From Coriobacteriia bacterium (GTDB lineage: Bacteria; Actinomycetota; Coriobacteriia; Anaerosomatales; Kmv31), in NCBI GenBank assembly GCA_014859305.1, contig JACUUM010000010.1:1-46002 (forward strand): a stretch of DNA of 46,002 nucleotides, written 5' to 3'. Below are positions 16,660 through 25,404 of the stretch, piece by piece (the first letter of the stretch is position 1; each line of letters opens with the position of its first letter). Under the pieces are notes generated by a model. It searched no databases. It was not told the DNA's origin and saw only the letters and a program-made list of their open reading frames with translations. A program made the position numbers and the translations under genes.

Positions 16660-16914
16660 ATGATGGCGGTGACCCCACCCGTGGGCGGCTGCCCCGGACA
16701 GGACAGGCGTTTCCTCACGGCGAGCCTTCACAAGTGTCCGGAGTGCGGATACGAGGTGGAGATGTTCTCCGACGAGCAGAGGGCCATCTGCCGGAAGTGC
16801 CGGACCGAGGTGTCGCGGGAGAGCGCGCCGAGTTGCATCCAGTGGTGCGCGTCGGCCCGTGAGTGCATCGGCGAGGAGCGTTGGCGCGCCCTGTTCTCGG
16901 GCGAGGAGACGTGA
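16660..16914 (+). CDS. Small cysteine-rich zinc-ribbon protein
   Basis: An 84-residue soluble protein starting at tandem ATG codons with a CGGAGGA site overlapping the first. A zinc ribbon is formed by CPECG near residue 25 and CRKC near residue 47. A second cysteine group follows (C, WC and C spaced along a PSCIQWCASARECIGEERW stretch), which could bind a further metal or an iron-sulfur cluster. The second motif is one I associate with small proteins of anaerobes and methanogens, but I cannot name the family. It diverges from the corrinoid activator gene and is convergent with the FBPase gene. Confidence 0.75.
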   Translation: MMAVTPPVGGCPGQDRRFLTASLHKCPECGYEVEMFSDEQRAICRKCRTEVSRESAPSCIQWCASARECIGEERWRALFSGEET

Positions 16915-17066
16915 GGGCCCCACCCTGGATGCGTCCGCTGGCCGAGCGACGGCCCTCGGTTCCAGGACTTGCCTGCGAGACCGCCGACACCGGGATGCTG
17001 GTGGAGACGGGCGACGATCTCTGCCTCGGCCGCCACCCCTCCGACGCGCTGCCGTAGGGGAGGCGC

Positions 17067-18218
17067 TCACGCACCCGTCCGTGCCCCGGTGGGCGCCTTC
17101 TCCTTGGCGGGGGCCTCGATGGGCTCGAACCTGTCCGCCAGCTTCTCGCTCACCTGCGGCATCGTCGTGTACTCGAGCTCGTCGAGCGACAGGCGGTGCG
17201 GCTCGAAGGGTCCGTGCTGCCGCAGGTAGTCGGCAATGTCGAGCGCGCGGCGACGCGCGTTGTCGAAGCTGATGTCGCCGAGCATGTCGCGAGGCTGGCC
17301 CAGCGTGCCGTCGGTGGTGATCTGGAAGCCGTACCCGACCACCCGCGGCGGGCCGTCGAAGCGGCTCGGGGTATCGTCGGACCACGAGACCGGCATCAGC
17401 GGGCCGTGGTGCGATCCGCGCATCCAACCGGCGACGGTGTGCGGGAACGCGAAGGGCTCGAGCGCCTCGCCGACGGCGGGCAGGCCGCTCTGGCAGCGCA
17501 CGATCATCACCGGGTCGTCCTTGCCGACGTAGCGCCCGGCGATGAGGCTGAGGCGCTGCGTCGACGTCGAGGCGGCCACCGCCCGGTCGCTCTTGCGGAG
17601 GACGTGTTTGATGACGTAGCGGCTCGGAGCGCCGATGTAGACGAGCATGTCGTGGATCTCGCCCGGGCAGTCGAACAGCACCTTCTTGCTCTCGAAGAGG
17701 TCGTGTACCTCGAAGAGGAACCCGTCGTGCATGCTCGGGTCGATCACCAGACCCGCCGTGTTGAAGGGGTCGGCGAACATCTTGTAGAGCGGCAGGTTCC
17801 ACGCCCCGGGCTCCGTCTTGTCGGCGAGGAAGATCATGACCGGCTCGCTCGGGCGCACCTCCATCTCGAGCTCCGCGCATCCCGGACCGAGCCCGCGGCA
17901 GTTGCCCGAGAACGCCTCCGCCAGCAGGTCCTGTCCCGCTCCGTACTGGCCGAGGCGCTTGGCGACCTCGGTCATCTGAACGAACGTGTCCCACGCGTAC
18001 TCATGCAGGCGACTGTCGTCGACGCCGTGCTCGTGCGTCATGATGAGCGCCGTGTCGTCGCCCACGCATCCGCGCTGCCCGTCGAGGATCAGCCCGTCGC
18101 GCGCGGCGGCGCGCAGCCTCTCCTCGGCGACGGCCGAGACCTCGGGATGCACGCTCGAGTGTCCGACCCACCCCCCGATGTCCGCCTTGATGACGCTCAA
18201 CGTGATCTTCCGGCCCAT
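17067..18218 (-). CDS. fbp: Fructose-1,6-bisphosphatase, archaeal/class V type
   Basis: A 383-residue enzyme of the class V FBPase family, many of whose members are bifunctional fructose-bisphosphate aldolase/phosphatases. The N-terminal SVIKADIGGWVGHS, the metal-binding GDDTALIMTHEHG, the FSGNCRGLGPGC stretch and FLADKTEPGAWNLPLYKMFADP are hallmark segments. A SRYVIKH segment is a candidate for the Tyr/Lys aldolase site but needs alignment. The enzyme makes fructose 6-phosphate in gluconeogenesis. The ATG at 18218 has GAGGGGG upstream and starts exactly where the family does. A promoter-like element lies upstream at 18289-18319. PEP synthase elsewhere in the window supports a gluconeogenic role. 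Confidence 0.93.
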   Translation of the reverse strand: MGRKITLSVIKADIGGWVGHSSVHPEVSAVAEERLRAAARDGLILDGQRGCVGDDTALIMTHEHGVDDSRLHEYAWDTFVQMTEVAKRLGQYGAGQDLLAEAFSGNCRGLGPGCAELEMEVRPSEPVMIFLADKTEPGAWNLPLYKMFADPFNTAGLVIDPSMHDGFLFEVHDLFESKKVLFDCPGEIHDMLVYIGAPSRYVIKHVLRKSDRAVAASTSTQRLSLIAGRYVGKDDPVMIVRCQSGLPAVGEALEPFAFPHTVAGWMRGSHHGPLMPVSWSDDTPSRFDGPPRVVGYGFQITTDGTLGQPRDMLGDISFDNARRRALDIADYLRQHGPFEPHRLSLDELEYTTMPQVSEKLADRFEPIEAPAKEKAPTGARTGA

Positions 18219-18288
18219 GAGACGCCCCCTCACTCCTGAAGGACTCGAGAGCGCGTGACGACGGCCGGCGCGCTCCCCCGATATGGGG

Positions 18289-18319
18289 TAGATACCGAAA
18301 TCTGTGAGCCGGGAATCAA
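18289..18319 (-). promoter_or_regulatory. Possible sigma70-type promoter of the FBPase gene
   Basis: Read on the minus strand, TTGATT (18319-18314) is followed after 19 bases by TATCTA (18294-18289), or after 17 bases by GGTATC. A short inverted repeat CCCC-GATAT-GGGG (18276-18288) lies at the expected transcript start. The element overlaps the stop of the upstream phosphatase gene. Assignment is by pattern only. Confidence 0.4.
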
Positions 18320-19947
18320 CCGGCCGTCGGAGGCGGCGCGGAGGCGCCCGGCGCCGAGTCCTCGGCCAGCCGGAGCGCCAGCACCGCGGCGTCGTCGCGC
18401 AACTCGCCGTTGCACTCCCTCACGGCCGCGAGCACCTCGTCGGGCAGCCCCTCCACCCCGCCGTGCCACCTCTCGAGCAGCGAGCGAAGGCGCTCCTCCC
18501 CGTAGCGGCCGCCGTCGCACTCGGCCTCGGTGACGCCGTCGGTGTACAGCAGCAGCACGTCGCCCGGCCCCATCCGCTCGTAGCGGCAGTCCCACCGGAG
18601 GTCCCGGAACGCGCCGAGGATGGGCGAGGCGGCGAGCAGTTCCTCCACGCTGCCGCCGGCGCGCTTCAGCAGAGCCGGCGGGTGTCCGGCGTTGCAGTAC
18701 GACAGGCGACCGTCCGCCGTGTCGAGGATGCCGATGAAGGCCGTGGCGAACACCTCCGGTCCCGACGAGCGCCAGATCATCTCGTTCGCCTTCTCGGCCG
18801 CCACCTCAGGCGTGTCGCCCTCGTAGAGGTGCGTCCGCAGAGTGGCCTTGACCACGGTCGTGAGAGCGGCGGCCTTCAGACCCTTCCCGGCGACGTCGCC
18901 TATCGCGACGGCCACGTGTCCGTCGTCGAGCGGGAACAGGTCGTAGAAGTCCCCGGCGATGCGCGAGACGGTGCCCGCCGAGACGTACTCGTCCTCGAAC
19001 CCGACGCCGGGGATCTCCGTGGGGCGGCGCATGTACGCCTCCTGCAGGGTCTCGGAGGTGCGCCGCTCGAGCTCGATGATCCGCGCGTTCTCCACCGCGC
19101 GCGCGATCACGACGCTCAGGACGTCGAAGAGCTCCATCTCGTCCTCGGCGAACGGCCGGCGCCCTTGGAAGCCGAGGCTGCACGTCCCGACGAGTTCTCC
19201 TCGGAAGAACAGCGGCATGGTCACGTAGCGCGTGTTCACCATGGGCGCCTGCTCGGGCGCGAGCTCCTCGTCCTCGTGGGAGAGCGTCCGGCGCTCGCGG
19301 ATGGCGCGGATTGTGAGGAGGTTCGACTCGTTCAGGGGGTGGACCCGCAGTCGCCAGAGCATCGGCTCCGCGTACCCGAAGCAGGCGACCATCCGGAGGC
19401 GCTCCTCGTCCGCGTCGTACACCGAGATGTCGCCGGCGCAGAGCCCGAGGGAGTCCCTGATCGCGCAGAGGATCTCCTCGGCGACCTCCTCCAGCGACAT
19501 ACCCTCGCTCGTGGCGAGCGCCACGCGCTGCAGCAGCTCGGCGCGGCCGAGGGCGCGCTCGAGCTCCTCTTGCATCACGCGTTCCTCGGTCACGTCATGG
19601 ACGATGCACGCCACCGCCAGCAGCTCGCCCTCGCGTGAGCACACCGGGCTGAAGGAGTACTCGAAACACCGGGACCCGAGCTCGGGCGGCGTGCGCATCT
19701 CGCCCTTGCTCGGCTGGTGGGACCGCACGACGGCGTCGATACGGCGGAAGAACCGCGCCATCACGTCGGGCGGCACGCCCAGTTCCCGCCACGACTTGCC
19801 CGCGACCTCCTCCGGTCGGCCGGTGACCCGACCCACGGCGCGGTTGGCGTAGGCGAACTCGTGCTCGGGGGTCACGACCATCACCAGGTCCGGCGACCCC
19901 CCGAGGACCTGGTCGAGCGTCTCGAGCACTTCGGCGAGCGGCTGCAC
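18316..19947 (-). CDS. PAS-GAF-PP2C (SpoIIE/RsbU-like) serine phosphatase
   Basis: About 543 residues with three modules: a PAS domain (about 10-130, with ANRAVGRVTGRPEEVAGKSW), a GAF domain (about 145-310) and a PP2C-type SpoIIE phosphatase (about 325-530). The phosphatase metal residues are seen in AGDFYD, AIGDVAGKG, YTDGVTEAE and RDDAAVL. RsbU-like enzymes dephosphorylate anti-sigma-factor antagonists and so switch on an alternative sigma factor in response to the sensor modules. The GTG at 19947 was chosen because of a GGAGGGGG site; a longer frame from 20091 lacks a good site and adds low-complexity residues. No antagonist or anti-sigma gene is adjacent. Confidence 0.88.
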   Translation of the reverse strand: MQPLAEVLETLDQVLGGSPDLVMVVTPEHEFAYANRAVGRVTGRPEEVAGKSWRELGVPPDVMARFFRRIDAVVRSHQPSKGEMRTPPELGSRCFEYSFSPVCSREGELLAVACIVHDVTEERVMQEELERALGRAELLQRVALATSEGMSLEEVAEEILCAIRDSLGLCAGDISVYDADEERLRMVACFGYAEPMLWRLRVHPLNESNLLTIRAIRERRTLSHEDEELAPEQAPMVNTRYVTMPLFFRGELVGTCSLGFQGRRPFAEDEMELFDVLSVVIARAVENARIIELERRTSETLQEAYMRRPTEIPGVGFEDEYVSAGTVSRIAGDFYDLFPLDDGHVAVAIGDVAGKGLKAAALTTVVKATLRTHLYEGDTPEVAAEKANEMIWRSSGPEVFATAFIGILDTADGRLSYCNAGHPPALLKRAGGSVEELLAASPILGAFRDLRWDCRYERMGPGDVLLLYTDGVTEAECDGGRYGEERLRSLLERWHGGVEGLPDEVLAAVRECNGELRDDAAVLALRLAEDSAPGASAPPPTAG

Positions 19948-20107
19948 CCTCGGCTCCCCCTCCGAGTCGGCGCAAGGCCTGCGAGAAGTTGATTCCCCTG
20001 CAGGGCCGGCGTGTGGCCGGAAGGCGGAAGGGAGGAGCCGGCCGGGGGCCGGGGCGCGGGCCGCATCGCCGGCGAGGGCGGATCCGGTCACACCGCCGCA
20101 CGCGACG

Positions 20108-20932
20108 CTACGGCAGGGCGCCGGGGTCGAAGATGACGTTGTCGGCCAGCGCCTCGGCGCGCTCGAAGGACTCGGGGTCCTCCGCGGTCCAGGCGAGCAC
20201 CGGGCGGCCGCGAAGCCGTTGCAGCTTCACGCCGAGGCGCGGCAGCCCGTCGAGCTCGTAAGCGACGAAGTCCGGGCGGCCCTTCCAGTTCGTCAGGAGG
20301 TGTCGCAGGACGAAGCGCTTGTGGACGGCGACGTCCTCGCCGGCGAACGTCCCGGAGAGCTGTCCTCGGGGGAGGTCCGGGGCGCGCTCGGCCACGCGGG
20401 CGAGCGAGAACGGGTTGAACGACATGACCGCCGCCTCGCCCTCGTAGCCGTCGAGCTCCTCGGTCACCGCGTCCTCCAGTCGGCCGGCGCCGCCCCGGTT
20501 CTTGATCTCGACCAGGACCGGCACACGGCCGTCGATCTCGGCGAGCGCCTCGCCCAGGGTCGGGAGGCGCTCCTCGGTGCCGAGCAGCCGCAGTCGCCGG
20601 ATCTCCTCGAGGCGCGCGTCCTCCACGCGCCGCGGGTCGCCGGTCATGCGCTCGAGGGAGTCGTCGTGGATGACGACGACGTGCCCGTCGGCGGTGAGGT
20701 GAACGTCGAGCTCGACCGGGTATCCGGCCTCGGCCGCGGCGCGGAACGCCGCGATCGAGTTCTCCGGACGCCGCGCATCGCCGCTGTGCAGCCCGCGGTG
20801 CGCTATCGGCTTCCGGGTCAGCCAGCCGGGCATCTGCCCGCGCGGGGGCATGCCCCCCGTTGCGAACCAGTAGGCCGCGACGAGGGCGAGCAGGGCGGCG
20901 GCGAGGGCGATGAGGGCCCAGGGAAGGCGCAC
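20108..20932 (-). CDS. Membrane-anchored glycerophosphodiester phosphodiesterase
   Basis: About 274 residues: one N-terminal membrane helix, then a GDPD TIM barrel. The active-site motifs are seen as IAHRGLHSGD with PENSIAAF, VELDVHLTADGHVVVIHDD (metal-binding Glu/Asp and second histidine) and VLVEIKNRG. The enzyme hydrolyses glycerophosphodiesters to glycerol 3-phosphate and an alcohol, from phospholipid or teichoic-acid turnover, here probably on the outer face of the membrane. The GTG at 20932 is preceded by GAGGTGG at good spacing; a GTG five codons upstream (20947) is also possible. The gene is divergent from the ABM-domain gene. Confidence 0.87.
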   Translation of the reverse strand: MRLPWALIALAAALLALVAAYWFATGGMPPRGQMPGWLTRKPIAHRGLHSGDARRPENSIAAFRAAAEAGYPVELDVHLTADGHVVVIHDDSLERMTGDPRRVEDARLEEIRRLRLLGTEERLPTLGEALAEIDGRVPVLVEIKNRGGAGRLEDAVTEELDGYEGEAAVMSFNPFSLARVAERAPDLPRGQLSGTFAGEDVAVHKRFVLRHLLTNWKGRPDFVAYELDGLPRLGVKLQRLRGRPVLAWTAEDPESFERAEALADNVIFDPGALP

Positions 20933-21082
20933 GAGAACCCACCTCACAACGAGGGACGAGGTCGAGGGTAGCACGCGACGCCCCGCGGCCGTGGCCGACC
21001 GGTGACGGATGCGGATCGCGGACGCGGGGCGGAGCGCGTTTCTGGGGAACCATACCCGCGTCGAGGCGAGAGGAGGCGCGCG

Positions 21083-21400
21083 ATGACCGTCTACACGTCG
21101 GGGGACTGGCTCGTGATGCCCGGGCACGAGCAGGAGTTCGTGGATGCCTGGCTCGAGTTCGCCCACCAGAGCAACACGGAGTTCGGGCAGGGCGGCTGGG
21201 GGATGCTCCTGCGCGACAAGGACGAGCCGAGGCACTTCATCAGCGTCGGGTCGTGGCCCGACGAGCGGGCCGTCGAGCAGTGGCGCGCGAGCCACACCTT
21301 CAGGCACGGGGTGGAGTCCGTCCGCATCCACGTCGAGGACATGACCATACGCACGCTGGACCACGCCGCGGAGGTCGGCCGGGTGGCGACGCGCGCGTAG
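21083..21400 (+). CDS. ABM-domain (antibiotic biosynthesis monooxygenase-like) protein
   Basis: A 105-residue protein with the dimeric ferredoxin-like ABM pattern: strand TVYTSGDWLVMPGHEQEFVDAW, then GGWGMLLRDKDEPRHFISVGSW and a C-terminal helix/strand with WRASHTFRHGVESV. Family members act as cofactor-free oxygenases, haem-degrading enzymes or simple dimerising stress proteins; catalytic identity cannot be set from sequence. A GAGAGGAGG site precedes the ATG. It leads a possible three-gene operon with a GNAT acetyltransferase 32 bp downstream and then a radical SAM protein. Confidence 0.8.
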   Translation: MTVYTSGDWLVMPGHEQEFVDAWLEFAHQSNTEFGQGGWGMLLRDKDEPRHFISVGSWPDERAVEQWRASHTFRHGVESVRIHVEDMTIRTLDHAAEVGRVATRA

Positions 21401-21432
21401 GGCGAGCGCGCGGGGTGCCGGGGTCTGGCATA

Positions 21433-21948
21433 ATGTCGCGCATCATGATCCGCCCCTGCAGCCCGGACGAGTCCGACACGGTCCTCGGCGTCATCAACGC
21501 CGCCGCCGAGGCGTACCGCGGCGTGATCCCGCGGGACCGCTGGCACGAGCCGTACATGACCGCGGAGCACCTCGGCGGCGAGATCGCCTCCGGCGTGCGG
21601 TTCTTCGGGCTCGAGGAGTCCGGCGAGCTCCTCGGCGTGATGGGCATCCAGGACGTCGAGCGCTCCGGCGCCCCTGGCGTCACCCTCATCCGTCACGCGT
21701 ACGTGCGGCCCGACGCGCAGCGCCGCGGCGTCGGCGGGCGCCTGCTCGCGCACCTGCGTGCTCTCGCGGAGCGGCCGATCCTCGTCGGTACGTGGGCCGA
21801 CGCGTGCTGGGCGGTCGCGTTCTACGAGCGCAACGGGTTCCGCCGCGTGACGCGCGAGGAGACCGCGAGGCTGCTGCGCACCTACTGGGACATCCCCGAG
21901 CGGCAGGCGGAGACGTCGGTCGTGCTCGCGGAGGAGGGCGCCGGATGA
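21433..21948 (+). CDS. GNAT-family N-acetyltransferase
   Basis: A 171-residue acetyltransferase. The acetyl-CoA-binding motif is seen as YVRPDAQRRGVGGRLLAHL (R/Q-x-x-G-x-G/A core), with the upstream strand GVMGIQDVE and a later WAVAFYERNGFRRV motif. It transfers an acetyl group from acetyl-CoA to an amine; the substrate is unknown. The ATG at 21433 lacks a strong ribosome site and an internal ATG at 21445 is an alternative. Its stop overlaps the start of the radical SAM gene by 4 bases, so the two are translationally coupled. Confidence 0.85.
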   Translation: MSRIMIRPCSPDESDTVLGVINAAAEAYRGVIPRDRWHEPYMTAEHLGGEIASGVRFFGLEESGELLGVMGIQDVERSGAPGVTLIRHAYVRPDAQRRGVGGRLLAHLRALAERPILVGTWADACWAVAFYERNGFRRVTREETARLLRTYWDIPERQAETSVVLAEEGAG

Positions 21949-22961
21949 TCGACCACGTCGCGATGGCGGAGGCGTACGAGCAGGGCCGCTTCTACGCGCT
22001 GCAGCTCGAGGTCAACGACGCCTGCGAGCAGGCCTGCGCGTACTGCTACATGAACGCGCTGCCCGACGTCCAGAGCATGCTCGCCGACGACGAGGTCCTC
22101 GGCGTGCTGTCCGACGCCGCCGACGCGGGCTTCAGCGCGATCGAGTGGCTCGGCGGCGAGCCGCTGGACCGCCCGGGGGTCTTCGGGCTGATGGAGCGGG
22201 CGCGGGAGCTCGGGTTGCGCAACAACGTCTGGACGGGCGGGCTGCCGCTCGCCCGCCCCGGCGTCGCCGAGCGGGTGGCCGAGCTCGCCGAGGGAGCGCT
22301 CGTGTCGGTGCACCTCTCGACGCTCGACCGGGCGCTCTACGAGCGGCTCCACCCCGGCCGCTCCGCCGGGGACATCGGCACGATCCTCGCCGGCGTCGAG
22401 CGCCTGCTGGCCCTCGGGTACCCCTCCGGGCGGATGCTGGACTCGGTGACGTTCACCGGTGCGCAGCCCGCCGAGGACCTGATCGCCACCATCGACGCGT
22501 TCGAGGGCCGCTACGGCATCCGCACGTCGCTGAACGTCTACCACACCTACCTCAGGCCCGGGTACGACCCCGGCGAGCTGGCGCGGTTCGTCCCGCAGCC
22601 CGAGGAGGTCCGCCGTGTCCACCGCCGCTACGAGCGCCAGTGGGGCGGGCCGATGCCGATGAACTGCGTCGACAAGCGGTACTGCTCGACCACCGTCGCG
22701 GTGCTCAACGACGGCGCCGTGACGTCCTGCGCCACCATCCGTGACGGCGTAGGCGGCATCCGCGAGGAGGGCGGGCTCGCCGCCGTGCTCGGCGCGCGGC
22801 GCGAGGCGCTCACGCTCGCGGCGCTCAAGGACGCGGCCAACCTGCCCGAGGGGTGCGCGGAGTGCGGGATGTCCGAGGACTGCTGGGGCTGCCGTTCGCG
22901 CGCGTACGCGGCGGGGAGGGGGGTCCTCGGCAAGGACCCGAGGTGCTACCGGTCGGGCTGA
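21945..22961 (+). CDS. Radical SAM protein with SPASM-like C-terminus
   Basis: A 338-residue radical SAM enzyme. The cluster motif CX3CX2C is C27, C31 and C34 (CEQACAYCY), and the next conserved strand reads IEWLGGEPLDRPG. The C-terminal part has the cysteine arrangement of SPASM/twitch domains, with a CVDKRYC segment, a CAT, then CAECG, CWGC and a final CY, enough for one or two auxiliary iron-sulfur clusters. SPASM enzymes modify peptides, proteins or small molecules. There is no small peptide gene in the 32-bp gaps nearby. Coupling to a GNAT gene suggests modification of an amine-bearing small molecule or protein. Convergent with citrate synthase. Confidence 0.87.
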   Translation: MIDHVAMAEAYEQGRFYALQLEVNDACEQACAYCYMNALPDVQSMLADDEVLGVLSDAADAGFSAIEWLGGEPLDRPGVFGLMERARELGLRNNVWTGGLPLARPGVAERVAELAEGALVSVHLSTLDRALYERLHPGRSAGDIGTILAGVERLLALGYPSGRMLDSVTFTGAQPAEDLIATIDAFEGRYGIRTSLNVYHTYLRPGYDPGELARFVPQPEEVRRVHRRYERQWGGPMPMNCVDKRYCSTTVAVLNDGAVTSCATIRDGVGGIREEGGLAAVLGARREALTLAALKDAANLPEGCAECGMSEDCWGCRSRAYAAGRGVLGKDPRCYRSG

Positions 22962-22963
22962 GG

Positions 22964-22981
22964 GCCGGCCGCTGGGCCGGC
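22964..22981. terminator. Hairpin between convergent radical SAM and citrate synthase genes
   Basis: GCCGGCC (22964-22970) and GGCCGGC (22975-22981) form a perfect 7-bp GC stem with a 4-base loop, directly after the radical SAM stop and before the citrate synthase stop. No T-run follows on either strand, so it would act as a weak or bidirectional terminator, as often seen in high-GC genomes. Confidence 0.5.
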
Positions 22982-22988
22982 TCCTCGG

Positions 22989-24389
22989 CTACCGCTCCGC
23001 AAGCGGCAGGTACTCGCGTCTCGGAGCGACGCTGCGGTAGGCCGGCCGGATGATCTTGCCGCCGTTGGCGATCTCCTCGAGCCGGTGAGCGCACCAGCCG
23101 ACTGTGCGGGCGATGGCGAACACCGGGATGAACAGCTCGGGCGGGATCTCGAGCATGCTGTATACGAATCCGGAGTAGAAGTCGACGTTCGCGCTCACGC
23201 CCTTGTGCATCTCGCGGGTCTTCGCGATCGCGCCGGGGGCGAGCTCCTCGACCTTGACGTGCAGCCGGTACTCGTCGGCACGCCCCTTCTCGTCGGCCAG
23301 CATCTCCGCGTAGCGCTTGAGCAGGAGCGCGCGCGGGTCCGAGACCGAGTACACCGCGTGCCCCATGCCGTACACGAGCCCCGCCCGGTCGAACGCCTCC
23401 CTGTTCAAGAGCCGCAGAAGGTACGCGTCGACCTCCCCGTCGTCCTCCCAGTCCCGCACGTTCTCCTTCAGGTCCTCGAACATCCGGACCGCCTTCAAGG
23501 TGGCGCCTCCGTGCCTCGGGCCCTTCAGCGAGCCGAGGGCGGCGGCGATGGTCGCGTACGTGTCCGTCCCGGTGGACGAGACCACGTGCGCGGTGAAGGA
23601 GGAGTTGTTGCCGCCGCCGTGCTCCGCGTGCAGGACGAGCGCCAGATCGAGCAGCTTCGCCTCCAGTGGCGTGTACGTGCTGTCCGGCCTCAGCATGTGC
23701 AGGATGTTCTCCGCGGTGGAGAGCTCGGGCACCGGCGCGTGGATGACCAGGCTGCTGTTCTCGAAGTGGTGGAGGTACGCCTGATACGCGTAGACGGCCA
23801 GACTCGGGAACTTGGCGATCAGGTGCATGCTCTGCCGAAGGACGTTGAGGACGTCGATGCTGTCCGGGTCCTTGTCCTGGACGTACAGCGTGAGCACGCT
23901 TCTGGCCATCGCGTTCATCACGTCGGGGCTCGGCAGCGGCAGGACGGCGTCGCGCACGAAGCGCTTCGGCAAGACGCGGTGCTCCGCGACGCGCTCCCCG
24001 AACTCACGCAGCTCCTCCTCGTCGGGCAGTTCGCCGAAGAGCAGCAGGTACGCGGTCTCCTCGAAGCCCGGCCGGTCCTCGGCGAGGAAGCCCTTGACGA
24101 GGTCGTTGATGTCGATGCCGCGGTAGACGAGCTGGCCGGGGCCGGGCACGAGCGCGTCGCCCTCCCGGACGTATGCCGCGACCTCGCCGATCTGCGTCAG
24201 GCCCGCCAGCACGCCCCTTCCCGAGGCGTCACGGAGCCCTCGCTTGACGTCGTGCTCGGCGTACTGGGCGGGATCCACGTAGTTGCTCGCCTGGGCCATC
24301 CGGCTCCAACGCTCGAGCTGGGCATCCCCCGGGGTCACCCCCGGGACGGCCTCGTCTGTGGCTCTGCGCCTGAACGGGTTCAGCCTCAC
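22989..24389 (-). CDS. gltA: Citrate synthase
   Basis: A 466-residue citrate synthase that condenses oxaloacetate and acetyl-CoA to citrate, the entry step of the TCA cycle. Family residues are seen: the first catalytic histidine in LHAEHGGGNNSSFT, the second in YGMGHAVYSVSDPRA, and the aspartate in NVDFYSGFVY. The SLKGPRHGGATLKAV segment matches too. The extra N-terminal 60 residues before LTQIGEV resemble clostridial-type longer citrate synthases. No aconitase or isocitrate dehydrogenase gene is close. The minus-strand promoter should lie in the 334-bp gap upstream. Confidence 0.95.
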   Translation of the reverse strand: MRLNPFRRRATDEAVPGVTPGDAQLERWSRMAQASNYVDPAQYAEHDVKRGLRDASGRGVLAGLTQIGEVAAYVREGDALVPGPGQLVYRGIDINDLVKGFLAEDRPGFEETAYLLLFGELPDEEELREFGERVAEHRVLPKRFVRDAVLPLPSPDVMNAMARSVLTLYVQDKDPDSIDVLNVLRQSMHLIAKFPSLAVYAYQAYLHHFENSSLVIHAPVPELSTAENILHMLRPDSTYTPLEAKLLDLALVLHAEHGGGNNSSFTAHVVSSTGTDTYATIAAALGSLKGPRHGGATLKAVRMFEDLKENVRDWEDDGEVDAYLLRLLNREAFDRAGLVYGMGHAVYSVSDPRALLLKRYAEMLADEKGRADEYRLHVKVEELAPGAIAKTREMHKGVSANVDFYSGFVYSMLEIPPELFIPVFAIARTVGWCAHRLEEIANGGKIIRPAYRSVAPRREYLPLAER

Positions 24390-24723
24390 GCCAGCGTCCT
24401 TCCACTCGATGGCGCCGCCGACCGTCGCCGCGTCTCCTTCGGGACGGCACGCCTCCCAGGATAACCCGAGAGCGGGTCGAGCGAAGGACGCGCGGGATCA
24501 TCCTGGCCCCGAAGGGCCTCACTTCGGACGCTCGTCCAGGCGGGATCCATCTCGCGGAGGGAGCCTTCCGCCGCCTCGAGGCGCGGCAGGGCATGTCCAC
24601 GTAGCGGTCGCCGGCGGTGAGCTCGCCCGGCCCGCTCCACCGCTCCTTGAATGACTCCCCTGCCGGTACTAGCATCTCGAGAAGGGACCTTCGGGGGAGG
24701 TCCTGCGGCCGAGGGGGGAGACG
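24390..24723. other. Divergent gap between citrate synthase and a membrane protein
   Basis: The 334-bp gap carries a plus-strand promoter-like element (24647-24675, listed separately) and no coding frame that looks real. The citrate synthase promoter was not recognised. Confidence 0.5.
24647..24675 (+). promoter_or_regulatory. Sigma70-like promoter of the membrane protein gene
   Basis: TTGAAT (24647-24652) and TAGCAT (24670-24675) are separated by 17 bases. The predicted start near 24682 leaves a leader of about 42 bases, ending in a GAGGGGGGAG ribosome site before the ATG at 24724. Confidence 0.5.
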
Positions 24724-25404
24724 ATGGCCGACACCGTGAAGTGGGAGGCCGTCAAGACCGAGTACGACAAGGTCCAGACGGAGTTGAGCGAGTACTACAA
24801 GACCTCCCTGACCGTGTCCACCGGCGCGATCGGCTCGATCCTGATCGCGCTGGGGTGGCTGATCACGACCGAGAAGGCCATCGGGCCGGTGGCGTACCTG
24901 GCCGTACCCGCCATCGCCATCCCGGCGCTCGGGCTGATCAGGCACTGTCATGAGTCAGCCATGCGCCTCGGCACGTACATCGCCACGTTCCTGGAGCAGC
25001 GGTCGCCTCTGGCCTACGAGTCCCGCAACCTGGTGCGGTCGAAGCTGGGGGGTGTCCGCGAGACCAGCTATCCCGGATCCGTCGCGTCCCTGATCCTGCT
25101 GCTCGTGGTCATCGATGCGCTGCTGTTCATACAGGCCGCGGCCGCCGGGGCGTGGGACAGCGGCTCCGCGGTGCTGACCGGGAGCCTCGGTCTCGTGGGC
25201 CTCGCGGTCCTTGGCTTCCAGTACCGGATGGTCGACCAGGGCCCGTGCGCGCGGTTCCGTGCTCAGTGGAGCGAGGTGCGACGGCGGGAACGCGCCGGCG
25301 AGCGATGGGATCCCGATCACGAGAAGGGCGACGAGCAGCCCGTCCTTCGACCATGGGACCGGGAACACGCCCCGGGCGCGACTCCGCCTAGCCGCGGCGC
25401 TTGA
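24724..25404 (+). CDS. Membrane protein of unknown function
   Basis: A 226-residue protein. A charged N-terminal helix (1-30) is followed by two adjacent membrane helices (about 31-72), a soluble middle region (about 73-118) and two more helices (about 119-165), with a charged, basic/acidic C-terminal tail. No catalytic motif is visible and I do not recognise the family. The layout, a pair of helix hairpins with the long N- and C-termini on the same side, would suit a small membrane scaffold or sensor. It has its own promoter and a strong ribosome site. Its stop overlaps the convergent GerW-like gene by 17 bases. Confidence 0.75.
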   Translation: MADTVKWEAVKTEYDKVQTELSEYYKTSLTVSTGAIGSILIALGWLITTEKAIGPVAYLAVPAIAIPALGLIRHCHESAMRLGTYIATFLEQRSPLAYESRNLVRSKLGGVRETSYPGSVASLILLLVVIDALLFIQAAAAGAWDSGSAVLTGSLGLVGLAVLGFQYRMVDQGPCARFRAQWSEVRRRERAGERWDPDHEKGDEQPVLRPWDREHAPGATPPSRGA

